Assembly: GCF_008727925.1 (NCBI RefSeq) | Contig: NZ_VTWT01000005.1 | Location: 310,001 to 374,000, forward strand | Length of the DNA: 64,000 nt | DNA from: Adhaeribacter soli | GTDB taxonomy: Bacteria; Bacteroidota; Bacteroidia; Cytophagales; Hymenobacteraceae | Direction: 5' to 3' | In this document: one piece after another, positions 57,383 through 64,000 of the stretch | How the letters are laid out: each line of letters begins with the position of its first letter | How positions within the stretch are numbered: the first letter of the stretch is position 1 | Position numbers and translations under genes: made by a program | Notes under the pieces: model-generated | Told to the model about the DNA's origin: nothing | Seen by the model: only the letters and a program-made list of their open reading frames with translations | Database searches by the model: none

Positions 57383-59311
57383 ATGACGTTTAAGCTTTTT
57401 GCGTTGGCAGGTTTATTTCTGGCTTCCTGTCTTGCAGCACAGGTGCAGGCCCAGGGAACCGATACGCTTGCCGGTAAACAAATAAAAGAGGTTCAGATTA
57501 CCGCCCGCCGGCCCGAAACCTTTGCTCCCGGCAGCCGCCAGACGGTTATCGATTCAGCTTTCCTGGAAAACAACAATGCCGGAAACCTGGCCGATATCCT
57601 GCAGCACCGGACGGCAGTTTATGTGAAATCCTACGGCTCAGGCCAGCTTGCTACTTTGGCTTTCCGGGGCACTTCCGCCAGCCATACCGCCGTGCTCTGG
57701 AACGGCTTCAACATTACCCAACCAACTTTAGGCCAGTTAGATTTTTCCCTTTTGCCGGTAAGCGCCATTAGCGGCGTGCAATTGCAGCACGGATCGGCGG
57801 GCTCTAATTTCGGGTCGGGCGCAATCGGCGGCGCTGTGCTGCTTTCTTCCCCTACGGAAATTCAACCCGGAATTAAGTTACATGTGCAACAGGATCTCGG
57901 CAGTTTCGGCCAGCGGTTTTCCCAGGTAAGCGGTAGTTACGGTTCCCGGAAATTTGGCATAGATGCGGCCGTTTTCCGGAAAGAAACTAAAAATGATTTT
58001 CCCTTTACCAATACTGCCAGGTTCGGTAGCCCGGAAGAACGGCAGGAAAATGCCGGCTCCCGGCAAACAGGCTTCACCAATAACCTGACCCTCAGGCTTA
58101 GCCCCAAAAGCAAACTTTTTATCCGAAACTGGTACACCGGCAGCGACGTGGAAGTACAGCCCAACATGGCGTCCGAAAACAACCACGCCCGCAACCTGAA
58201 CCGGAATTTACGTCTGATGTCGGAGTGGGAACAGCGGTCGGGGTTAGGAAATACTAACGTGCGGGTAGCTTACTTTCACGATTTTATGCGCTACACCCAG
58301 GATGGCCTTCTTCCTTCCGATTCCAAAGTAAAAACCTACCAGCTGCAGGCTGAACAGGGCTTCTTTTTTAAAGACTGGCTCCGGCTGAACCTGGGCGGCG
58401 ATGCCCAGCTTTTCGATGCTGAAGTAGCAGATTATGGCAGGAAGGTAACCGAGAAACGCGCTTCCGCCTTCGCCCTTTTGCGAGCCGAAGTTTTGAAAAA
58501 CTTAAGCCTGAACCTGAACTGGCGGCAGACTTTTATCCAAGGGTTTAACCCGCCGCCTTCGCCGGCTGCCGGTTTCAGTTACGGGCTTTTAAATACCGAA
58601 AAGTCGGCTTTAATCTGGAAAGGAAATATGAGCCGGGGTTACCGCGTACCAACCCTGAACGACCGTTTCTGGCCTCCCGGCAACCCAAACCTGCACCCCG
58701 AGGACAGCCGGAATTACGAAACTGGTTTGGCTTACGGATTCACAGCCGAAAAAGTAAGTTTTGAAACGGAGCTTACCGCCTACCGCATGTTGGTCGATAA
58801 CTGGATCCAGTGGCTCCCGAATGAGCACAACAAGCTTACGCCAATAAACCTGAAGAAAGTAAAAGCACAAGGTTTTGAGTCTTCAGCCAAAATACGATAC
58901 CGATTTAATGGGGGACAACTTATTACCGGCGGCAACTATGCTTATACGCTTTCTAAACAGGAACAAACTTATGTAGGTTCCGACGAGCTTGCAGGCAAGC
59001 AGCTTATTTATGTTCCCGTTACCACTGGTACTGCTTTTTCGGACCTGACCTACAAAACCTGGCTTTTGACCCTGAACTGGCAATATACCGGTTACCGGTT
59101 TATAAATCCGGAGAATACCCGCTGGTTGCCAGCTTATGGTTTGCTGGATATTACTGCCGGAAAAACCTTTAGAATGAAGTGCTACCAGGTGCAGGCCTTA
59201 GGCCGGATCCATAACCTGGGCAATACCATTTATCAGAACCTGGAATATCTGGCCATGCCGGGCCGGAGCTACAGCTTAAGCCTGCGCTTTCAATTCGATT
59301 CAAACAAATAA
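57383..59311 (+). CDS. btuB: TonB-dependent cobalamin receptor
   Basis: The ATG at 57383 (MTFKLFALAGLFLASCLAAQVQAQ) gives 642 residues with a signal peptide. The plug domain follows (AGNLADILQHRTAVYVKSYGSGQLATLAFRGTSASHTAVLWNGFNI) and then the 22-strand barrel ending in an aromatic residue pattern (SYSLSLRFQFDSNK). An upstream TTG frame (57263) would fall in the riboswitch. Placement behind a B12 riboswitch supports the cobalamin role. The partner gene at 59325 is a propeller lipoprotein. Confidence 0.92.
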   Translation: MTFKLFALAGLFLASCLAAQVQAQGTDTLAGKQIKEVQITARRPETFAPGSRQTVIDSAFLENNNAGNLADILQHRTAVYVKSYGSGQLATLAFRGTSASHTAVLWNGFNITQPTLGQLDFSLLPVSAISGVQLQHGSAGSNFGSGAIGGAVLLSSPTEIQPGIKLHVQQDLGSFGQRFSQVSGSYGSRKFGIDAAVFRKETKNDFPFTNTARFGSPEERQENAGSRQTGFTNNLTLRLSPKSKLFIRNWYTGSDVEVQPNMASENNHARNLNRNLRLMSEWEQRSGLGNTNVRVAYFHDFMRYTQDGLLPSDSKVKTYQLQAEQGFFFKDWLRLNLGGDAQLFDAEVADYGRKVTEKRASAFALLRAEVLKNLSLNLNWRQTFIQGFNPPPSPAAGFSYGLLNTEKSALIWKGNMSRGYRVPTLNDRFWPPGNPNLHPEDSRNYETGLAYGFTAEKVSFETELTAYRMLVDNWIQWLPNEHNKLTPINLKKVKAQGFESSAKIRYRFNGGQLITGGNYAYTLSKQEQTYVGSDELAGKQLIYVPVTTGTAFSDLTYKTWLLTLNWQYTGYRFINPENTRWLPAYGLLDITAGKTFRMKCYQVQALGRIHNLGNTIYQNLEYLAMPGRSYSLSLRFQFDSNK

Positions 59312-59324
59312 ACTCAAATAACCA

Positions 59325-60398
59325 ATGAAGAAACTTAAGTTCCCCTCCTTATTTCTTACCGGGCTTTGCCTGAGCGGCAGCCTTCTTTTCAGCAGCTGCG
59401 AAAAAGAACCAAAGTCAACCCCTGCCCCGGTAGCTCCCACGCCACCCGGCGCAAAAGGGCCTTATGAGCATGGCGTATTCGTAATTAACGAAGGCAATAC
59501 GCTGGGAGCCATCAGCTATTACAACCCTTCCAGTAAGGTAGTTAGAAAAGACATCTTCCAGGATGAGAACAACCGGCCGGTAGGGCAGTTCCTGCAATCG
59601 ATGGCGGTGCATAACGAAAAGGCGTACCTGGTAGCAGGCGGAAGCAAGAAACTTGAAATAGTAGATGCCAATACCTTTAAGAGCATTGGAGTGATCAGCG
59701 GCCTGGAAATTCCGCGTTATTTTATAACTTCCGGCAATAAAGGTTATTTAACCGATTATGTAACGTATAGCGGTAACGGGCAGGTAAACATTATCGATCT
59801 GAATACAAACACCATTACCAAAACCATAACGGTTGGCAAGTTGCCGGAATTAATGGCCATTGTAGAAAACAAGCTTTACATAACCAATTCCGCCGATAAC
59901 TTTATTTCCGTAATTAACCTGACCACCGAAACTGCCGAAGCCCCGATAACCATTGGCCAGGGACCTTCCAGCCTTGTAGTGGATGCCAATAAGAAACTTT
60001 GGGTGCTTTGCGGCTCCTCCTATGGCACCGATCCGGGTTCGCTGGCCCAGGTAGACCCGGTAACCGGAGCTGTGGAAAGAAATTTCCCGATCCTGGCCAG
60101 GAGCGCTTCGCCCCAAGACCTGGCCATTAACGGCCAGAAGAACCGGCTTTATTTTACGCTCGATAATAAGATCTACAGCATGGGTATTTCCGATGCGGCC
60201 CTTCCAGCCACCCCGCTCGTTGACCGGGGCACGAAAGGTTTTTATGGCCTTGGCGTAGACCCACAGGAAAATATTATTTACGGCGCGTATGCCCCGGATT
60301 TTTCTTCCGAAGGAAAGGTGATCCGCTATAACCCGGGTGGGGCGGCTATCGATTCGTTTAATGTAAGCGTAGGGCCGAACGGCTTCGTGTTCAAATAA
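59325..60398 (+). CDS. btuG: BtuG-like beta-propeller surface lipoprotein (DUF5074/YncE type)
   Basis: The 357-residue protein has a lipoprotein signal (LCLSGSLLFSSCEKEP, Cys at about 25) and repeating propeller blades such as QVNIIDLNTNTITKTITVGKLPELMAIVENKLYITNSADNFISVINL. In Bacteroides, BtuG lipoproteins of this fold bind B12 very tightly and pass it to BtuB. It lies 13 bases after btuB under the same riboswitch. The B12 role is inferred from context and fold, not from binding residues. Confidence 0.82.
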   Translation: MKKLKFPSLFLTGLCLSGSLLFSSCEKEPKSTPAPVAPTPPGAKGPYEHGVFVINEGNTLGAISYYNPSSKVVRKDIFQDENNRPVGQFLQSMAVHNEKAYLVAGGSKKLEIVDANTFKSIGVISGLEIPRYFITSGNKGYLTDYVTYSGNGQVNIIDLNTNTITKTITVGKLPELMAIVENKLYITNSADNFISVINLTTETAEAPITIGQGPSSLVVDANKKLWVLCGSSYGTDPGSLAQVDPVTGAVERNFPILARSASPQDLAINGQKNRLYFTLDNKIYSMGISDAALPATPLVDRGTKGFYGLGVDPQENIIYGAYAPDFSSEGKVIRYNPGGAAIDSFNVSVGPNGFVFK

Positions 60399-60435
60399 AA
60401 GTACTTTTGTTGCTGGCTGGATTTAAACCCAAAAC

Positions 60436-60488
60436 AGTACCGTTTTAAACCATAAAACCCGGTTAGCTGAAACTAACCGGGTTCTTTG
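60436..60488 (+). terminator. Terminator after btuG
   Basis: AACCCGGTTAG pairs perfectly with CTAACCGGGTT around CTGAAA, followed by CTTTGTTT. The 15-mer AGTACCGTTTTAAAC lies directly 5' (60436-60450), as before two other terminators in the window. Confidence 0.88.
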
Positions 60489-60506
60489 TTTACAGGCAGG
60501 CAATCG

Positions 60507-60806
60507 TTATTTTTTATCGTTGTGGGTTTCGGTGTGCGGTGTTTTCTTCGATCTTTCGTACGGATCGTTTTCCACTTTGGCCGTATCCATTAAGGCATTT
60601 ATGGTATCCTGGTGGGTTTTAGCGGTGTTGCTCGTGTTTTCGCCTCCCCGATCCATGGCATCCGGGTTTTTGTCTTTTACATCCCCTTCTTCTACATTGG
60701 TTTCGCCGGGTTCGGTACCGGTACTGCAGGCCGCCAGGCCGGTAATGGAAGCGGCAAAAATTAAGCTGAAAGCGCGGGGAGCCAGAATCTGGAAAAATGA
60801 GTTCAT
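60507..60806 (-). CDS. Small predicted lipoprotein
   Basis: The 99-residue protein starts MNSFFQILAPRAFSLIFAASITGLAACSTGTEPG with a lipobox LAAC (Cys at about 27). The mature part is acidic, Thr/Asp/Lys-rich and probably disordered (EGDVKDKNPDAMDRGGENTSN). No family was recognised. It converges on the btuG terminator. An 11-base repeat TTTAGTGGATG occurs twice (60820-60842) in its upstream region. Confidence 0.7.
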   Translation of the reverse strand: MNSFFQILAPRAFSLIFAASITGLAACSTGTEPGETNVEEGDVKDKNPDAMDRGGENTSNTAKTHQDTINALMDTAKVENDPYERSKKTPHTETHNDKK

Positions 60807-61079
60807 AGGTTTCTCTATGTTTAGTGGATGGTTTAGTGGATGCTTGCCGTTTGCCGGCTTCGTTGCTCCCTTCTTACGGGAACAGGGAGCTTTGGTTAAT
60901 CCTTAGTTAATCCGGAAAAGAAAGCCTGCCCGGCCACCCATTATTAAATGCCAGCCAATTCGCGTATCTTCGTAGTTGATTTAGAAGTGTGATTTAAATG
61001 CACGCTTTGCGCGGTAAAACCGAAATTTAAACCCGCTTTAAGCAAGCGCCAAAACCGTAGCGTTTTGAAAGAAAAAGGA

Positions 61080-61364
61080 ATGAAACAGAATACCCCACGC
61101 TACGCGCAACGCCGGCAGCCTGCCAAAGCGCCGGCCAGGAAACTTCCGTGGCTATCGGAAAAGCAACAGCGCGCCCTGATCGTAATTTTCCTGCTGAGCT
61201 TTTTTACTTCGCTGGTGCTGGAGCTGTACGTGTTTGGTTTCCCGGATGGCTTTTTCGTACGGTGGTTCAGCGCTTTAATGGTTATTTTTTTACTTATTAG
61301 TGGTACCGTTCTGGGCATTATTCCGCTGGTAAATTACGTATCAAACCGCTGGCTGCGTTTCTGA
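61080..61364 (+). CDS. DUF2798-type small membrane protein
   Basis: The ATG at 61080 (MKQNTPRYAQRRQPAKAPARK) gives 94 residues; a TTG five codons upstream is a less likely start. Two membrane segments are clear (ALIVIFLLSFFTSLVLELYVFGF and FSALMVIFLLISGTVLGIIPLV), joined by a short PDGFFVRW loop that fits the DUF2798 family. The N-terminus is basic and Pro/Ala-rich. Function unknown. The motif AAAACCGTAGCGTTTT lies 5' of it (61051-61066). Confidence 0.75.
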   Translation: MKQNTPRYAQRRQPAKAPARKLPWLSEKQQRALIVIFLLSFFTSLVLELYVFGFPDGFFVRWFSALMVIFLLISGTVLGIIPLVNYVSNRWLRF

Positions 61365-61413
61365 AAAAAACGAATCTTTATCCTGAAAACCTGAACGCAA
61401 ATAAACCCAAACA

Positions 61414-61447
61414 AAAAGCCCCGGCTATTTAATAACCGGGGCCTTTT
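61414..61447 (+). terminator. Bidirectional terminator between the DUF2798 and M43 protease genes
   Basis: AAAAGCCCCGG pairs with CCGGGGCCTTTT across CTATTTAATAA. It lies 50 bases after the DUF2798 gene and 20 bases past the end of the converging M43 gene. Confidence 0.85.
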
Positions 61448-61466
61448 CGTTTCAAATTGCTACCCT

Positions 61467-62729
61467 TTACCGGGTGAGCATCAGTTTCTGGTCGTAAACT
61501 TTCTCAGGAGTTTTTACTCTTACCACATATACGCCCGGCGCATTCCCGGAAAGGTCAAGCTCAACGGTTTCACCTTCCTGGCTTTTTACCGTTTTGCGAA
61601 GCACTACCTGGCCCAGCACATTTGTAATCTCAATTGCGGCGTTCCCTTTCATACCGATTCCCGACTGCAATTTAACCAAACCATTTGCCGGATTTGGGTA
61701 CAGCTTAAAGGCCTGGGCGGAAGCATCTTCTCTAAGACCAGAGACAATAAGTCCGCTAGAAAAAAACAAGCTATCACGAACGGTAAGCAGGAAAGAGTGA
61801 GCCCGGTTCTTTTGCCCGGTGGTAAACATCATCATGCAGGCGTCGTCTACATAATCCATGTAATTCATGAACATGGCGCCGTTGGTATTAAATCCGGTAC
61901 AGGCAGCTCCGGCTCCGTTAACCAGCGGAAACCTTGGGCAGCCATAATTTTCTCCTTTTTGCAGCGGCGTATCGTTTACCAGATCATCGTCGAAACAGGC
62001 GGGCTCATCGCCCCAGATGTGATAGAGGCCCAGCCAATGCGCAACTTCGTGGGTTGTGGTCCGCCCTTTATTAAAAGGCCGGGAAACTGTACCCGTTCTG
62101 CCGAAATACTGGTACCCGATTACGACCCCATCGGTAGAAGCCGGTCCGGAATTCGGGAATTGCGCATACCCCAGCAAGCCCCAATCCAGATTACATACCC
62201 AAATGTTCAGGTACTTATTCCGGTCCCAGCCGTCTTTACCTCCCAGACTGTCAAATTTCACGGCATCATCGTCCAGGAATGAGTTCTGAGTAGTTGACGT
62301 GCGGGTAATGCCGGTGGTCGGGTTTCCGTTCGGGTCGCGGTTAGCCATTTCAAAACGGATCTGCATATCAGCGGCCAACCTTTTAAAAGGTGCCGGTATG
62401 TTCGCCGTATCAGGGTTCAGTTTATTATAATCTTCGTTCAGCACATCTATCTGCGACTGAATCTGCGCCTGCGAAATATTCTGGGTTGCATTGGCATATA
62501 TTACGTGAACCACTACCGGAATGGTAATAACGGCAGCACCTGCGCGGGCATGGTTTTGCGGCGTTTGCGCGGCAATTTCCCGGTCCAGTTTGTTTAAGCG
62601 GGCTTTGGTTCCCGGGTATTGCTGCTCCAGCCTTTCCAGGTTGGGCATGGTAGCGCAGGTGCGCTGGGCCTGGGCCGCCTGCAAGCTAAAAAAAGTAAGT
62701 CCTAACCCAAACAGTAACTTTTTAAACAT
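61467..62729 (-). CDS. Pappalysin-like M43 metalloprotease with T9SS type A sorting domain
   Basis: The 420-residue protein has a signal peptide (MFKKLLFGLGLTFFSLQAAQAQ), a prodomain-like region, the zinc site TTHEVAHWLGLYHIWG (HExxHxxGxxH, about residues 228-239), a Met-turn MNYMDYVDD, and a C-terminal type A sorting domain starting LYPNPANGLVKLQSG (about residue 344) and ending VRVKTPEKVYDQKLMLTR. It is exported by the T9SS and probably digests extracellular protein. Cysteines near the active site fit the pappalysin type. Confidence 0.9.
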   Translation of the reverse strand: MFKKLLFGLGLTFFSLQAAQAQRTCATMPNLERLEQQYPGTKARLNKLDREIAAQTPQNHARAGAAVITIPVVVHVIYANATQNISQAQIQSQIDVLNEDYNKLNPDTANIPAPFKRLAADMQIRFEMANRDPNGNPTTGITRTSTTQNSFLDDDAVKFDSLGGKDGWDRNKYLNIWVCNLDWGLLGYAQFPNSGPASTDGVVIGYQYFGRTGTVSRPFNKGRTTTHEVAHWLGLYHIWGDEPACFDDDLVNDTPLQKGENYGCPRFPLVNGAGAACTGFNTNGAMFMNYMDYVDDACMMMFTTGQKNRAHSFLLTVRDSLFFSSGLIVSGLREDASAQAFKLYPNPANGLVKLQSGIGMKGNAAIEITNVLGQVVLRKTVKSQEGETVELDLSGNAPGVYVVRVKTPEKVYDQKLMLTR

Positions 62730-62843
62730 AAAACACTAAAATATAAAATGAAAAAAATAAAACAGGTTGAAAAAGCAAAAGTTTGGGTTCAGGTTTAAAG
62801 GTACGGGCGGCAATAAAAAGCTACTAATTTACGGAATTCTGGT

Positions 62844-63731
62844 TTATAATATATTATTTATCTGCTCTTTTATCTTTTCCAGTTCCTCTTTCATTTCCAC
62901 TACCAGGTGTTGAATGGTGGCATCGTTGGCCTTGGAGCCGATGGTGTTTATTTCCCGGCCTATTTCCTGGGCTATAAAAGCTAATTTCTTCCCGGTTGGT
63001 TCCGGCAGGTACACGGTTTCGGTAAAATAGTGCAGGTGGTTCAGCAAACGGACTTTTTCTTCGGCAATATCCAGCTTCTCGATGTAATAGATCATTTCCT
63101 GCTCAAAGCGGTTCTGGTTAAAGCTTTCCGAAGCGCTGATCTCGGCCAGATGCCCCTGAATGCGCTGGCGGATCTGCTCCACCCGCGAAGGATCGTGCTT
63201 TTCAATCTCTGAAAGCAATATCCTGATCCGGTCTATATACGAAATGATCTCAGCGGTTAAGGCTTTGCCTTCGTCCTGCCGGAAGTGGTTCAGGTTCAGC
63301 AACGCTTCCTGCAGCACCGGCAACACCTGCTCCCAGGTAAGCATATCGGCTTCGCTTTCCTCCGTTGCCTGGTCTGCCTGCATTACTTCGGGCATTTGCA
63401 GCGCCAGCCGGAAAAGCTCGTTCTTACTGGCGCCTACGCTGTCTGCGGCCGTTTCCAGGTCGCGGTAATAAGCCTGCAGCAACTCGTGATTTATCCGGTT
63501 CTTGGCCTTAGCCGCCTTGTTAAGGGTATAGTCGATATTCAGGTTAACTTTCCCGCGGATCAGGTTTTTGCTTATCAGGTTCCGGATCTCTAGTTCTTTT
63601 TCCATCAGAAAACGCGGCAGCCGTAAGCTCAGATCCAGGCTTTTGGAATTCAGCGATCTTAGTTCTATGGTAAGGGAATAAGTATCGGCTTCCAGGCGCG
63701 AAAGCCCGAAACCGGTCATGGATTGTAACAT
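62844..63731 (-). CDS. yicC: YicC-family endoribonuclease-like protein
   Basis: The 295-residue protein starts MLQSMTGFGLSRLEADTYSLTIELRSLNSKSLDLSLRLP, the typical YicC N-terminus, and ends with the DUF1732 C-terminal domain (GKKLAFIAQEIGREINTIGSKANDATIQHLVVEMKEELEKIKEQ). E. coli YicC is an RNase acting on small RNAs. It is divergent from purQ with a 173-base gap. Its usual neighbour gmk is far away. Confidence 0.94.
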   Translation of the reverse strand: MLQSMTGFGLSRLEADTYSLTIELRSLNSKSLDLSLRLPRFLMEKELEIRNLISKNLIRGKVNLNIDYTLNKAAKAKNRINHELLQAYYRDLETAADSVGASKNELFRLALQMPEVMQADQATEESEADMLTWEQVLPVLQEALLNLNHFRQDEGKALTAEIISYIDRIRILLSEIEKHDPSRVEQIRQRIQGHLAEISASESFNQNRFEQEMIYYIEKLDIAEEKVRLLNHLHYFTETVYLPEPTGKKLAFIAQEIGREINTIGSKANDATIQHLVVEMKEELEKIKEQINNIL

Positions 63732-63892
63732 ATCTGCAATTTAAAAACAGGTAAAAATACGGCTTTTTCCGTTGCCTGCCGCTTTATTGTCTGAAAATAT
63801 AGCCACATTGTATTATCTAGGGAATCTGAAAGCAAACGGTATAAAAAACTGCATAAAAGTAAGTTAGCCCTGCAGAAGCACCGTTTTTTATT

Positions 63893-63900
63893 TATCTTTG
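63893..63900 (+). promoter_or_regulatory. Candidate -7 element directly before purQ
   Basis: TATCTTTG matches TAnnTTTG and ends 4 bases before the purQ ATG. Transcription from here would start at or next to the start codon, giving a leaderless mRNA. The -33 region is weak, so the call is tentative. Confidence 0.4.
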
Positions 63901-63904
63901 AGCT

Positions 63905-64000
63905 ATGAAATTTGGAATAGTAATTTTCCCCGGATCCAACTGCGACCAGGATGTAATAGACGTTCTGAGCCAGACCATGAACCAGCAGGTAGTAAAGCTG
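63905..64000 (+). CDS. purQ: Phosphoribosylformylglycinamidine synthase glutaminase subunit, partial
   Basis: The 32 codons visible encode MKFGIVIFPGSNCDQDVIDVLSQ and onward, the class I glutamine amidotransferase start of PurQ. The rest lies beyond the window. PurQ releases ammonia for the FGAM step of purine synthesis. Confidence 0.9.
   Translation, partial: MKFGIVIFPGSNCDQDVIDVLSQTMNQQVVKL

Overview
The window comes from a Bacteroidota chromosome, most likely order Cytophagales (a Hymenobacteraceae-type genome). The evidence is the gene order, promoters with the Bacteroidota form TTTG-N19..21-TAnnTTTG, almost no Shine-Dalgarno sequences, type IX secretion (T9SS) sorting domains of both type A and type B, and a btuB-btuG B12 uptake unit. 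No phage, CRISPR array or classical insertion sequence was seen.

Region 1 (1-17227, minus strand) is the str-S10-spc-alpha ribosomal supercluster, read rpsL-rpsG-fusA-rpsJ // rplC-D-W-B-rpsS-rplV-rpsC-rplP-rpmC-rpsQ-rplN-X-E-rpsN // rpsH-rplF-R-rpsE-rpmD-rplO-secY-map-infA-rpmJ-rpsM-K-D-rpoA (rpoA is cut by the window edge). It is not one plain transcript: a terminator hairpin plus a promoter lies between rpsJ and rplC, and another promoter lies before rpsH.

Region 2 (17391-18420) is a plus-strand island with tRNA-Arg(CCG) and an orphan 123-aa gene, placed between the two minus-strand translation/transcription clusters. Region 3 (18421-32180, minus) reads tRNA-Tyr, tRNA-Gly, tRNA-Thr, tuf, tRNA-Trp, secE, nusG, rplK, rplA, rplJ, rplL, rpoB, rpoC and a DUF3467 gene. 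A consensus promoter drives the tRNA-tuf part.

Region 4 (32315-40905) holds a lipoprotein M1 aminopeptidase, a biotin carrier protein, pyrH-frr, and a minus-strand unit of an ECF sigma factor, a zinc anti-sigma factor, gmk and nadD. Region 5 (39598-44074) is a small surface-polysaccharide cluster: O-antigen ligase/polymerase-like protein, two glycosyltransferases and a nucleotide-sugar epimerase. Region 6 (44401-49562) has a two-component pair (beta-propeller sensor kinase and LytTR response regulator), then ahcY. Region 7 (49720-55749) has a PH-domain membrane protein, an unknown exported protein, a THUMP-like methyltransferase, and a large T9SS type B adhesin-like gene whose normal start codon is missing.

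Region 8 (55795-64000) holds a 452-bp MITE-like element with 75-bp terminal inverted repeats, a 3-methyladenine DNA glycosylase gene, a cobalamin riboswitch with btuB-btuG, a small lipoprotein, a DUF2798 protein, an M43 metalloprotease with a T9SS type A tail, a YicC-family gene, and the first 32 codons of purQ.

The points most worth a second look are the missing start of the T9SS gene, the MITE-like element, the nested palindrome before pyrH, the transcriptional breaks inside the ribosomal cluster, an anti-sigma factor with RsrA-like metal-ligand spacing, and a palindromic motif that recurs just 5' of terminators.
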